Part shown: in pieces, positions 8,630-17,173 of the stretch | How the letters are laid out: every line of letters starts with the position of its first letter | Position numbering within the stretch: position 1 is the stretch's first letter | From: CAWBXL01 sp963837365 | GTDB taxonomy: Bacteria; Acidobacteriota; Terriglobia; Terriglobales; Acidobacteriaceae | NCBI GenBank assembly: GCA_963837365.1 | Contig: CAWIMW010000008.1 | Location: 190,237 to 254,236, forward strand | Direction of reading: 5' to 3' | Length of the DNA: 64,000 bases | Notes under the pieces: generated by a model | The model's input: only the letters and a program-made list of their open reading frames with translations | Databases searched by the model: none | What the model was told of the DNA's origin: nothing | Made by a program: the position numbers and the translations under genes

Positions 8630-10429
8630 TCAAAATGTCTTTCCCGCACGCATGAGCAAATGCTCGAGAATGGGGCCCAGGCTGAGCGCTGGAAAAAAGG
8701 TCAGCGCACCAACGATCAGAATGACCCCGATCAACAGCATCGTAAACAGCGGCGTGGTCACGGGGAATGTCCCAAGCGATGGCGGAACGTATTTCTTTTG
8801 CGCCAGGTTTCCGGCAATTGCCAGCATGGGAATGATCATCAGGAAGCGGCCCGCCAGCATGGTGATCCCGATGGTTGTGTTGTACCAGAGTGTGTTGACC
8901 GCCAGACCTCCGAAAGCCGAGCCGTTGTTGCCGGCGCCGGAAGTGAACGCGTACAAGATTTCGCTCAGCCCATGGGGGCCAGGATTGAGAATGGCGGAGG
9001 CCCCATAGGGCTTCACCGTGGAGATTGCTGAGAACGCGAGTATGAGCAGCGGGAAAATCAAAGCGACCAACATGGCCATTTTCACGTCGTACGCCTCGAT
9101 CTTCTTGCCGAGGTACTCGGGGGTGCGGCCGACCATCAGTCCAGCGATGAATACCGCCAGGACAATGTAGATCAACATTCCATACATGCCCGCGCCCACA
9201 CCTCCGAAAATCACCTCGCTGAGCATGATGTTGATGAGCGGTACCATCCCACCGAGCGGCGTGAAGGAATCGTGCCAGCCGTTGATGGCGCCGCAACTCG
9301 CATCCGTTGTGGCAGTGGCCCAGAGCGCGGTGTTCGCAATTCCAAACCGGACTTCCTTGCCTTCCATGTTTCCGCCCGCCTGAAGTGCGGTGGCCCGCTG
9401 GTCCACGTGTGCAAGCAGAGGATTGCCCTGTGCCTCCGCCCAATAGACAGTGCTCACGCCGGCCAGGAAGAGAATCGCCATCGCCGACCAGACCGCCCAG
9501 CCATGCTTTTGCGAGCCGGTCATGCGTCCTAGCGTGTAGGTCAGTCCCGACGAGACTGCGAATATTCCAAACATCTCGATCAAGTTCGATAGCGGCGTCG
9601 GATTTTCGAAGGGATGAGCGCTATTCGCGTTAAAAAAACCGCCACCGTTTGTGCCCCATTCCTTTATGAACTCCTGTGACGCAACCGGCCCCTGCGCAAT
9701 CGTCTGTTCCGTAACGGTATCCATCACCGGCTTGCCCGCTGCATCCACCATCGGCTTACCGTCGGATCCGTTTCTTTGTACTTGCTGAGGTTCGACAAGC
9801 TTCACAGTGTCATAAGGCCGGAGGTTCTGCACCACACCCTGGGATACCAGCGCGAGCGTGCCAACCACACAAAATGGCAACAGTACCCAGAGGGAGGCGC
9901 GCACCATGTCCACCCAAAAGTTGCCGATGGTTTGCATTTGCTTTCGTGCGACACCCCGGATGAACGCGATTGCCAGTGCGATTCCAACTGCTGCGGACAC
10001 AAAGTTGTGATATGCCAAGCCGGCCATCTGGGTGAAATAACTCATCGTTGTTTCGCCTGAGTACGCCTGCCAGTTTGTATTCGTGGTAAAGGATGCGGCA
10101 GTATTGAAGGCTAGGTGCTCCGGTGCGACACCCGCGAACTTCTGCGGATTAAACGGCAAATATGCCTGAAGCCGCAGCATGGCGTACAGAACCAGCATGG
10201 ACACAGCACTGAAGAACAGCATTGCTATGGCGTATTCCGTCCAATGCATCTCGTGATTTTCGTCCACTCCCGTGAGGCGATAGATCAGCCGCTCGATGGG
10301 ACGTAATACGGGATCGAGAAAGGTCCGCTCCCGGCTGAATACGCGCGCCATAAACACGCCCAACGGTTTTGTGACTGCAAGAATCAGCGCGAGGTACAAG
10401 GCGATTTGAAGCCAGCCATTCGTAGTCAT
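8630..10429 (-). CDS. kdpA: potassium-transporting ATPase subunit A
   Basis: KdpA is the K+-selective channel-like subunit. The 599-residue polytopic protein contains selectivity-filter-like loops such as TNTNWQAYSGE and the NNGSAFGG segment, and the conserved KEVRFGI region. Length agrees with the family (about 560-600). Its ATG at 10427-10429 directly abuts the kdpF stop, indicating translational coupling. Confidence 0.96.
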   Translation of the reverse strand: MTTNGWLQIALYLALILAVTKPLGVFMARVFSRERTFLDPVLRPIERLIYRLTGVDENHEMHWTEYAIAMLFFSAVSMLVLYAMLRLQAYLPFNPQKFAGVAPEHLAFNTAASFTTNTNWQAYSGETTMSYFTQMAGLAYHNFVSAAVGIALAIAFIRGVARKQMQTIGNFWVDMVRASLWVLLPFCVVGTLALVSQGVVQNLRPYDTVKLVEPQQVQRNGSDGKPMVDAAGKPVMDTVTEQTIAQGPVASQEFIKEWGTNGGGFFNANSAHPFENPTPLSNLIEMFGIFAVSSGLTYTLGRMTGSQKHGWAVWSAMAILFLAGVSTVYWAEAQGNPLLAHVDQRATALQAGGNMEGKEVRFGIANTALWATATTDASCGAINGWHDSFTPLGGMVPLINIMLSEVIFGGVGAGMYGMLIYIVLAVFIAGLMVGRTPEYLGKKIEAYDVKMAMLVALIFPLLILAFSAISTVKPYGASAILNPGPHGLSEILYAFTSGAGNNGSAFGGLAVNTLWYNTTIGITMLAGRFLMIIPMLAIAGNLAQKKYVPPSLGTFPVTTPLFTMLLIGVILIVGALTFFPALSLGPILEHLLMRAGKTF

Positions 10430-10519
10430 CTAGAACTTCTCCGGGCGCAGCAACGCGTACAACAGATACAGGGTCAAACCGATGCTCGCAGCGAGAATTA
10501 GAACGGTTTCGAGAGTCAT
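10430..10519 (-). CDS. kdpF: KdpF small membrane subunit
   Basis: This 29-residue peptide (MTLETVLILAASIGLTLYLL at its start, then YALLRPEKF) is one hydrophobic helix ending in the typical LLRPE-F tail of KdpF. KdpF stabilises the Kdp complex like a lipid. It sits directly upstream of kdpA with no gap. Confidence 0.9.
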   Translation of the reverse strand: MTLETVLILAASIGLTLYLLYALLRPEKF

Positions 10520-10521
10520 GT

Positions 10522-10608
10522 TTACCTCAGCCGATCGCACCAACGAACATAACCAATCGCCAGAACAAAGAAGGCGACGGTGAGTGCGACAAAGATCAAA
10601 TCCCACAT
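10522..10608 (-). CDS. 28-residue single-helix membrane peptide of the kdp operon
   Basis: The frame from ATG 10608 encodes MWDLIFVALTVAFFVLAIGY followed by VRWCDRLR, one transmembrane helix with a positive C-terminus. It stops two bases before kdpF. I recall similar short peptides before kdpF in other phyla without an assigned role. Operon position suggests an accessory Kdp subunit or assembly factor; this is inference. Confidence 0.65.
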   Translation of the reverse strand: MWDLIFVALTVAFFVLAIGYVRWCDRLR

Positions 10609-10610
10609 GG

Positions 10611-10772
10611 TTAGTCTGTCTCCTTCCCGTGCGCATCGCTCTTGAAGATGTCACGGAGGTCGTCAATCGCACTAAGAATGAAGACCACTGCGGAACCCAG
10701 AATTCCCAGGACGAAGATCGCTTCGAGGACCCGAATTCCGGCAATCACGAAGAATTGCTTGAATGCGTCCAT
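10611..10772 (-). CDS. 53-residue membrane protein heading the kdp operon
   Basis: Starting at ATG 10772, the peptide has one helix (FFVIAGIRVLEAIFVLGILG, continuing to about residue 34) followed by an acidic and basic tail (AIDDLRDIFKSDAHGKETD). It ends two bases before the next small ORF, so the order is 53-aa protein, 28-aa peptide, kdpF, A, B, C. Tandem putative KdpE boxes lie 40 bases upstream. I do not know its function; membrane topology and context suggest a Kdp-associated small protein. Confidence 0.65.
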   Translation of the reverse strand: MDAFKQFFVIAGIRVLEAIFVLGILGSAVVFILSAIDDLRDIFKSDAHGKETD

Positions 10773-10811
10773 ACAGGTGATTGGAATTCGCGACGGCTAA
10801 AGGTTGGATAG

Positions 10812-10833
10812 AAAGTGCGTTAAAAGTGCGTAA
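10812..10833. promoter_or_regulatory. tandem 11-bp direct repeat, putative KdpE operator
   Basis: AAAGTGCGTTA and AAAGTGCGTAA lie head to tail (10812-10822, 10823-10833) between kdpE and the kdp structural genes. An 11-bp period puts both half-sites on one DNA face, as expected for an OmpR/KdpE-family dimer. The position upstream of the 53-aa gene fits K+-dependent activation. Confidence 0.6.
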
Positions 10834-10837
10834 ATGG

Positions 10838-11530
10838 CTATTCGCCGGGTTCGAAGCGGTAGCCCACCCAAGGATCGGTGAGGATGTAGCGGGGGTTCTC
10901 TGGATCGAGTTCCAATTTCTTCCGCAGGTGATTCACGAACACCCGAACATATTCGGGCTGTTCGGTGCTGTTGGCGCCCCAGACGGCCCCAAGCAGCTTA
11001 CGCGTGGTGATCACTTTCCTGGGATGCTGCGCGAGATAAACGAGGAGGTCAAACTCCTTCGGCGTGAGTCGAACCTCGCGGCCAGACACCGCAACACTGT
11101 GAGCGTCGAGATCGATGCGAAACTGACCATCTTCGATGAGGGATTGAGTGGTAGAAACTTCCTTCAAACGGCGCAAGTTCGCTCTGACACGCGCCAACAA
11201 TTCATCCACCGAAAAGGGCTTGGTGACGTAATCGTCAGCGCCTGCATCCAAGGCTTCGATTTTGGTTTTCTCCTGATCGCGTACCGACAAAACGATGATG
11301 GGAGTCTCCGATACCTGCCGTATCCGGCGGCACAACTCAACCCCGTCAACATTCGGCATGGCAAGGTCGGTTACGACCAAGTCGGCGCGCCAATCTTTCA
11401 TCAACTCCAGCGCGCTCTCCCCATCATGGGCGACGCGCACATCGTATTCGTGCGCCGTCAATGCAGTACGCAACACGCGAGTAATTTGCGGCTCATCATC
11501 AACCACCAGAATGTGGCGGCGATCTATCAT
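10838..11530 (-). CDS. kdpE: KdpE response regulator
   Basis: This is an OmpR-family regulator: an N-terminal receiver (HILVVDDEP, phospho-acceptor Asp in VVTDLAMPNVDG, Lys in YVTKPFS) and a C-terminal winged helix ending in VRVFVNHLRKKLELDPENPRYI-type sequence with LTDPWVGYRF. Such proteins activate kdpFABC under K+ limitation. Its start overlaps the KdpD-like stop as ATGA. At 230 residues it has the usual length. Clustering with kdp supports the assignment. Confidence 0.92.
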   Translation of the reverse strand: MIDRRHILVVDDEPQITRVLRTALTAHEYDVRVAHDGESALELMKDWRADLVVTDLAMPNVDGVELCRRIRQVSETPIIVLSVRDQEKTKIEALDAGADDYVTKPFSVDELLARVRANLRRLKEVSTTQSLIEDGQFRIDLDAHSVAVSGREVRLTPKEFDLLVYLAQHPRKVITTRKLLGAVWGANSTEQPEYVRVFVNHLRKKLELDPENPRYILTDPWVGYRFEPGE

Positions 11531-12642
11531 TTGGTTTGGGTCACGATGTGGACATCCACGGATGGCGCGTTGCGCAGGAACTTGTGCACGGCGGACATAT
11601 AAAGATAGCGCCGCCAGCCGCTGGTTGCCGAATGCCCAAAAACAACCTGGGTCACGTGCTTCTCACGCACGTAGCCGGCAACCGTCTCGGCCACCTTTTC
11701 TCCCTTGAGCTTCACTACCTCGGCCTTAAGATTTTCCGCGAACTCGATATTACGCTGCAAGGTGCGCTGGTCCTGCGGATTGTCGTCCACCCCGGTGTCC
11801 ACGTACACGACAATGAGGTCCCCTTTGATGGCTTGCGCCATTCGCCAGCCGCGCGCGATCAGGTATTGCGCAGCGGGGTTCGAACTGATGCAGACAGCGA
11901 TGCGCTCGTGCATGCCCGGCTGGTCAATGTGTTCTTTGTCGAGGTACGACTCCAGGCTTCGATCGACGACCTGGGTGGCCTGACGTAACGCCAACTCGCG
12001 AAGCGCGATGAGATTGCCGGGCCGAAAGAAATGTCCAAGAGCACGATCCGCACGTTCGAGTGGATAGATGTCGCCGCGCTCCATGCGGTGACGGAGCGCC
12101 TCGGGAGTGAGGTCGGCCAGGACGATTTCATTGACCCGTTGCATGACCCAATCGGGTACCGTCTCGCGTACCGTCACACCTGTGATGTTGTGGACCATCG
12201 GAGTCATGCTTTCGATGTGTTGGACGTTCATGGTGGTGAGCACATCAATTCCCGCATCGAGCAAATCCATTACATCTTCGTATCTCTTGCCGTGCTTACT
12301 GCCCTCGACATTGGTATGGGCAAGTTCGTCGACGACCACCACTTTGGGCTTCCGCCCAATGATCGCATCTACATCCATCTCCTCGAAGGTGGCCCCTTTG
12401 TAATCAAGCTCCCGGCGCGGAACGTCCGGCAATTTTGCCGCGAATTCAACGATCGGCTTGCGACCGTGCGTTTCCACAATACCCACGACGACATCTTCCC
12501 CACGGCTGTGCCTGCGAATCGCCTCGCTGAGCATGCTGTAGGTTTTGCCCACCCCGGGGGCATAGCCGAGAAACAACTTAAGCAGCGCCTCCTTCTTAGG
12601 AGACGCTTCTTCCAACCACTGCTCTGGCGTCTTGCTGCCCAC
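11527..12642 (-). CDS. KdpD N-terminal sensor half (KdpD domain plus USP domain), no kinase
   Basis: This 371-residue protein has the KdpD family domain with a Walker-type loop (FLGYAPGVGKTYSML), VVVDELAHTN and GKRYEDVMDLLDAGIDV, then a universal-stress-like domain from about residue 245 (RIAVCISSNPAA, FGHSATSGWRRY). It ends there, without the DUF4118 membrane part or the histidine kinase of full-length KdpD (about 900 residues). The missing part is encoded divergently at 12747-14195. Stand-alone KdpD N-domains exist in cyanobacteria. It probably senses K+ or c-di-AMP and acts on the partner kinase. Confidence 0.88.
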   Translation of the reverse strand: MGSKTPEQWLEEASPKKEALLKLFLGYAPGVGKTYSMLSEAIRRHSRGEDVVVGIVETHGRKPIVEFAAKLPDVPRRELDYKGATFEEMDVDAIIGRKPKVVVVDELAHTNVEGSKHGKRYEDVMDLLDAGIDVLTTMNVQHIESMTPMVHNITGVTVRETVPDWVMQRVNEIVLADLTPEALRHRMERGDIYPLERADRALGHFFRPGNLIALRELALRQATQVVDRSLESYLDKEHIDQPGMHERIAVCISSNPAAQYLIARGWRMAQAIKGDLIVVYVDTGVDDNPQDQRTLQRNIEFAENLKAEVVKLKGEKVAETVAGYVREKHVTQVVFGHSATSGWRRYLYMSAVHKFLRNAPSVDVHIVTQTK

Positions 12643-12681
12643 GATGCTATTGTCAACGAACTACACCGGTTTGCAGCATCG

Positions 12682-12700
12682 TTTATGCAGTTTTTATAAC
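12682..12700. promoter_or_regulatory. tandem TTTAT repeats in the divergent kdpD-half / kinase control region
   Basis: Two TTTAT boxes start at 12682 and 12693, exactly 11 bp apart. The layout resembles the enterobacterial KdpE site, TTTATA followed one turn later by TTTACA. It lies between the divergent KdpD N-half and kinase genes, so autoregulation is plausible. Confidence 0.4.
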
Positions 12701-12746
12701 TTTCGACAACAGTAGAGGTACGGTCGGCATCTTCCTCGAATAGAAT

Positions 12747-14195
12747 TTGGACGTGCCGCGCTCCCTTCAGCGCCTATTGGTTCGGTTCGCCATTTGCTCG
12801 GCGGTAGTGGCTGCAATCACTGCACTGTACACCCGTTCCTTACATGTCAACCCAACCACGGTGGCGCTCACGCTCCTGGTAGCGGTTCTCGTGATTGCGG
12901 CTGCCTGGGGGTTGAGGTACTCGGTGTTCACGTCACTGATTGCTACAGCTTGTTTTAACTTCTTCTTTCTTCCCCCGGTACGGACGTGGACTATTGCCGA
13001 TCCGCAGAATTGGGTTGCCCTCGCCGTCTTTCTGATCACCGCCATGATCGCCAGCCACCTGTCGGATAAGGCCAGGCGCCAAGCCAAGTCAGCCGAAAGC
13101 CGCCGCCACGAGATCGAACGGCTTTACTCCTTCAGCCAGCAACTGCTCATTAAGGAGAATGTGTTTGAATTGCTGAACGAACTGCCGAAGCAGATCGTCG
13201 ATGAGTTTTCCGTTGCCGCTGCGGCGATCTTCCTGACTTCTGGTCAGAAGATCTACTACTCTGACGTAGAGGCCCACTCCCAGCTCTCAGGGGAGGAGTT
13301 GAAAGCAGTCAGCCTGCGTGGCGAAGCCACCACCCACCCGGAGCGTGGCGTGATGTTCGTCCCCCTGCGAATTGGCGTCAGAAATGTCGGCAGCCTGGCG
13401 GTGATTGGCAATCTCTCCCGCCAAACGTTAGAGGCCATCGGCAGCCTGGTCGCGATTGCAACCGAACGCGCAGGGGCAGTGGAGAAGCTCTCGCACGCAG
13501 AGGCGGCACGGGAAAACGAGCGTTTGCGCTCGGCGCTGCTGGACGCCGTAGCCCACGAGTTCCGCACCCCACTCACCAGTATCAAAGCAGCAGCCTCAAC
13601 TCTTTCTTCTGGGGTTCGTCTGGACGACGCGGCGCGGCGCGATCTGGTGACAGTGGTGGAGGAGGAAGCGGACCGGTTGAACCGCCTCGTCGGCGAGGCA
13701 GCGGAGATGGCCCAGCTCGACGCGCATCAGGTACATCTTGAGTTCGAAGTCCTGGACATCCGGGGTGTGGTCGATGCCGTGTTGAAAGAACCTTGGTTAG
13801 TGCCGGGACATCACGAAATCGACCGGATGGTTCCAGCCGATCTTCCTCGCGTGCGGATCGACAAGCAGCGAATCGCCGAGGTCATTCGTCATCTACTGGA
13901 AAACGCCGTGAAATACTCGCCGGTTGGCACTCCTATCCGTCTAATCGTCGAGCGCGCAGGGGAGTGTGTCCGGGTTAGTGTTGCGGACCAGGGTCCAGGA
14001 ATCGACGATTTCGAGCAGTCGCTGATCTTCGAGAAGTTCTACCGCGGCCGCGGCCAGCGCGGTATTCAAGGAACAGGCATGGGGTTACCGATCGCAAAAG
14101 CAATCATCGAAGCCCATGGCGGCACAATCGGGGTAACCAGCCAACTCGGCCGGGGATCGGTATTTCAATTCAGCCTGCCGGCGTTGGCAGACTGA
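12747..14195 (+). CDS. KdpD C-terminal half: DUF4118-GAF-histidine kinase
   Basis: It has about four membrane helices in a DUF4118 domain (residues 10-115, ending FNFFFLPPVRTWTI), a coiled-coil/GAF-like segment, a HisKA phospho-acceptor His in AVAHEFRTPLTSIK, and a HATPase domain with ENAVKYSP, DQGPGI and GTGMGLPIAK. This is the kinase part of KdpD without the N-terminal sensor, which is encoded divergently. It presumably phosphorylates the adjacent KdpE. The frame opens with TTG 12747; GTG at 12753 is an alternative start. Confidence 0.9.
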   Translation: MDVPRSLQRLLVRFAICSAVVAAITALYTRSLHVNPTTVALTLLVAVLVIAAAWGLRYSVFTSLIATACFNFFFLPPVRTWTIADPQNWVALAVFLITAMIASHLSDKARRQAKSAESRRHEIERLYSFSQQLLIKENVFELLNELPKQIVDEFSVAAAAIFLTSGQKIYYSDVEAHSQLSGEELKAVSLRGEATTHPERGVMFVPLRIGVRNVGSLAVIGNLSRQTLEAIGSLVAIATERAGAVEKLSHAEAARENERLRSALLDAVAHEFRTPLTSIKAAASTLSSGVRLDDAARRDLVTVVEEEADRLNRLVGEAAEMAQLDAHQVHLEFEVLDIRGVVDAVLKEPWLVPGHHEIDRMVPADLPRVRIDKQRIAEVIRHLLENAVKYSPVGTPIRLIVERAGECVRVSVADQGPGIDDFEQSLIFEKFYRGRGQRGIQGTGMGLPIAKAIIEAHGGTIGVTSQLGRGSVFQFSLPALAD

Positions 14196-14306
14196 TTGCC
14201 GGTCTGGCGTGATCCGACGTTGCCACGATCAGCTGGGACGATTAGGGGAGATGAGCGTTTCCTCTCTTCTTCAAAGGAATGGTCGGCACAGTCTCCGGCC
14301 AAACGG

Positions 14307-15905
14307 TTACTGAACCGTAAGATGGACCGTGGATGTGTGATGCAACGCACCCGAGGTTGCGGTTACGACAATCGCCGCAGTTCCACCTTTCGCCTGACTC
14401 TTGCTGCCACCGCCGCAGCCAGTCGAAGCGAACAGAGCTCCCGCGATGAACGCAGTTGCGAACCCGGCACATAGCAGGGAATGCACGCCTCGGCGAGATC
14501 GGCCTGCTCCAGCAAAGAAACAGCCAAACATGACCGCACCGGCAAATAACGTGCCCAGCACATTGAGCCCGCCTGATTGAAGCGAAGTCGTCGCCGTCAG
14601 CGTGCTGGTGGCTGCCCCTGGGCCCGGAGTAACAGTCCCCGGATTGAACGTACAAGTCACGCCGGCCGGAGCTGCGCACGACAAATCAACCGTGCCGGTA
14701 AATCCATTTGCTGGCGTTATGGTGAGCGCGAAGTTCGCCGAGCCCCCGGCCGCAACCGTTGCATTCTGCGGACTCGCTGTCAGCGAATAGTCGGCTGTGG
14801 GCGCTGCCGCCGTGATCGCGCCGAACAAGCCGTGGCCCTCGTCCGCGAGGCCGGCGGTGAAGTAGAGCGTATTCGAATCGCCCGTGCCACCGGCGCCGAA
14901 CACCAGTCCCCACAACGAAGCGTTCGTAATGGGTGCCCCGGTCTGGTCGTTCAATTGACCCTGGAAGGTTCCGTTCGCGGGATCGAATGCGTTGATTGTT
15001 CCGTCTCCGAAATTGCCGATCAGGATGTCATTGCTGAACTTGCCGAAGTTGGCGCTGGCCTGCGCGACGCCCCAGGGGGAATTCAGCATACCGTTGGAGG
15101 CGAATCGCTTCACGAAGTTGCCCTCTAGATCGAAGATGTCAACGATCCCATTGCCGGCTGCGTTCACGGGGTCGTGCTTGGCGTGGTCCTGCACTGCGTA
15201 CATCACAAATATCTGACTTCGCACCTGCTGAATGTTGAACGGCGCATAGCCCGCCGGAAGGTTGGGGTCAGTGAACGAACCGGGAGGCGCTAGTGGTATG
15301 AAGGCCTGGGTGTACGGTTCGATCAACCCGCTGTGAAAATTCGCGACAACAAGATACGTCGCACAACAGGCCGGGCTCAGCACAGCCAGTCCTTTGTACA
15401 CGGCGCCGGAGGTTGAATGATCGATGGCCAGAATTGCATTGCCCGAGCCGTTCCAGCCCGAGACGGTTCCGTCTTCCGTCACAAAGAGAAATTTGCTGTC
15501 AGCGCCGCCGAGCACGAATTCCCCATCCTCGGCAACGGCCGTTCCGGTAGGCGTGGCGGACGAAGTATCGTTTGCTGGAGCAGGAATCAGGAAATCGCCC
15601 TGCGAGACGCCGTCGGCACCGTAGCTAGTCGAAGACCCACTCCTGTTATTGGCAACGACGAAGGCTTGACCGGGCGCAAATGCGAGTCCCCATGGATTGA
15701 TCAACTTGGGGTCGGTATGCGCAGCCGCTCCGGCGAGGTCTGAGACTAAATTGGTTTGTTGGTATGAGTTGGCCTGCGCCACGGCACTCACCGTGCCGAG
15801 CAATAGGGCCGATCCGCAAATAGTTGCGAAGAACAAGATCTGGCGTTTCAAAATTCCTCCTTTCCTGGCTTCTAACTTCGACGCATGCTGCGGGGCATTT
15901 GACAT
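14307..15905 (-). CDS. secreted TIGR03118-like beta-propeller protein with Ig-like domain and C-terminal membrane segment
   Basis: After a signal peptide (FFATICGSALLLGTVSAVAQA), residues 45-370 contain YQQTNLVSDLAGAAAHTDP, LINPWGLAF and VFGAGGTGDSNTLYFTAGL-like blocks, typical of the TIGR03118 family, a propeller-like secreted domain. An Ig-like region (SLTASPQNATVAAGGSANFA) and a final hydrophobic stretch with Cys-rich tail follow. ATG 15905 has GGAG five bases upstream; TTG 15851 has a stronger AAAGGAGG and yields a compact signal peptide, so it may be the true start. It follows an ECF sigma factor by 15 bases, so the two may be cotranscribed. Confidence 0.7.
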   Translation of the reverse strand: MSNAPQHASKLEARKGGILKRQILFFATICGSALLLGTVSAVAQANSYQQTNLVSDLAGAAAHTDPKLINPWGLAFAPGQAFVVANNRSGSSTSYGADGVSQGDFLIPAPANDTSSATPTGTAVAEDGEFVLGGADSKFLFVTEDGTVSGWNGSGNAILAIDHSTSGAVYKGLAVLSPACCATYLVVANFHSGLIEPYTQAFIPLAPPGSFTDPNLPAGYAPFNIQQVRSQIFVMYAVQDHAKHDPVNAAGNGIVDIFDLEGNFVKRFASNGMLNSPWGVAQASANFGKFSNDILIGNFGDGTINAFDPANGTFQGQLNDQTGAPITNASLWGLVFGAGGTGDSNTLYFTAGLADEGHGLFGAITAAAPTADYSLTASPQNATVAAGGSANFALTITPANGFTGTVDLSCAAPAGVTCTFNPGTVTPGPGAATSTLTATTSLQSGGLNVLGTLFAGAVMFGCFFAGAGRSRRGVHSLLCAGFATAFIAGALFASTGCGGGSKSQAKGGTAAIVVTATSGALHHTSTVHLTVQ

Positions 15906-15920
15906 GGGATCTCCAGTTGG

Positions 15921-16598
15921 CTACTGCGTTGCCCGGACGCACGAACGCTGACCAGCGAAGTACCCGCTCAGGCGTTCTCGCAACTCCAGGCGGGCCCGCC
16001 ACAGTCGCGCCTTGACTGCCGACTGCGTTAACCCGAGCACTTCTGCTGTTTCCTCCGTCGAGAACCCCTCCACATCGCGTAGGACGAAAACAACTCTTAT
16101 TGCGGGCTGCAATTCCTGGAGTGCACTCCTTAAGAGGTTGCGGAACTCAGATTCCCGGTGCAGTTCCTCGGGGTTTTGCTTCGGATCCACAAACTCGAAG
16201 GGAGGGCCCGCCTCTTCCGCTTGAAAATCTGCGTCCATGGACACTTCTTTGGCGGACCGCAGCTTTCGCAGTTTCATCAGGGACTCATTGATCGTGATGC
16301 GAATCAGCCAGGTCGAGAACTTTGATTTCTCCTCGAATTGAGCCAGCTTGCGAAACACCTTGAGAAATGCCTCCTGTACCACCTCCTGCGCGTCTTCCAT
16401 ATTGTGGGTGATGTGTTGGGCGATGCGCAGGAGCCTGCGGTCGTAACGCTTTACAAGTTGTTCGAAAGCGGCAGCGTCCCCGTTCTTACAGGCTTGGACC
16501 AGTACCATGTCGTCATGGATCGAGACCGGCCCGCGATCCGGGTAAGGGCGAACGGCTGCGCCCTCACCCGAAGGCAAGTCGATTAGTGCGGGTGTCAT
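15921..16598 (-). CDS. ECF sigma factor
   Basis: Region 2 (LVKRYDRRLLRIAQHIT, DAQEVVQEAFLKVFRKL, FSTWLIRITINESLMKLRK) and region 4 (LPAIRVVFVLRDVEGFSTEE-like, then AEVLGLTQSAVKARLWRAR) are intact in a 225-residue protein. It directs RNA polymerase to an unknown regulon. ATG 16598 overlaps the upstream gene's TGA, showing coupling; an upstream in-frame start at 16628 is less likely. No anti-sigma gene is adjacent; neighbours are secreted proteins. Confidence 0.88.
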   Translation of the reverse strand: MTPALIDLPSGEGAAVRPYPDRGPVSIHDDMVLVQACKNGDAAAFEQLVKRYDRRLLRIAQHITHNMEDAQEVVQEAFLKVFRKLAQFEEKSKFSTWLIRITINESLMKLRKLRSAKEVSMDADFQAEEAGPPFEFVDPKQNPEELHRESEFRNLLRSALQELQPAIRVVFVLRDVEGFSTEETAEVLGLTQSAVKARLWRARLELRERLSGYFAGQRSCVRATQ

Positions 16599-17056
16599 TG
16601 CCCCTGCTCCATTGCGGAGGCTGTGCATTGCCCAAGATCCTTATTCATTTTGTGGACCTCGAACATCAGCTCACCCAAGTCAGTTTTGGCCTTCTTGCCC
16701 AGTAGTTCGAAACGTTCTCCGGGTTTCAGCGTCTCGTTCTGCTGGTTGGTGAGACTGTAGGTTTTCTTGTCCTTGTCATTGACCAGCTTGTCTCCACTAC
16801 CGGCCACGCAACCCTGGAGAGTGGCTCGATGATGGAGCTTCCAATAAAGCAAGCCCGCGCCCGCAGCCGCTCCTGCTACGACTCCGCCGACCACTGCGCC
16901 TTTTGACCCGTAGCTCGGAGTGGCTCCGGGGCCGCCATACTGGGCGAGCGCGGCAGTCGAAGCTGAAGCCATTAAAACCAGCGCCAGAATGGCGCGTCCC
17001 GGGTTTTTGCAACGAAATACGCGTGCTGACATTGTGGGGACGATCAGGTTCCTCAT
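16595..17056 (-). CDS. secreted hypothetical protein
   Basis: ATG 17056 is preceded by AAAGGAGAA at seven bases. A signal peptide (NPGRAILALVLMASASTAALA) is followed by a glycine/alanine-rich segment (GAVVGGVVAGAAAGAGLLYW) that may span a membrane, then a conserved-looking domain from QGCVAGSGDKLVNDKDKKTYSL to KTDLGELMFEV. I know similar small secreted proteins from Acidobacteriota without a function. Its stop overlaps the sigma-factor start, so the two are cotranscribed. Confidence 0.7.
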   Translation of the reverse strand: MRNLIVPTMSARVFRCKNPGRAILALVLMASASTAALAQYGGPGATPSYGSKGAVVGGVVAGAAAGAGLLYWKLHHRATLQGCVAGSGDKLVNDKDKKTYSLTNQQNETLKPGERFELLGKKAKTDLGELMFEVHKMNKDLGQCTASAMEQGQ

Positions 17057-17173
17057 TGCGAAATTCTCCTTTTCTTGTTTCATGATGTATTGGCCGTTGC
17101 CGGCCGGGGCGTGTACGCGAAGAGCCCCAACCGGCGGCTGCTTCGCGTACACAACCAAACGTAGGACAGCAGG

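Noticed and set aside
14577..15128. Plus-strand open frames across the secreted propeller gene
   Set aside because: Arg-rich antisense shadows of a gene with signal peptide and family motifs.
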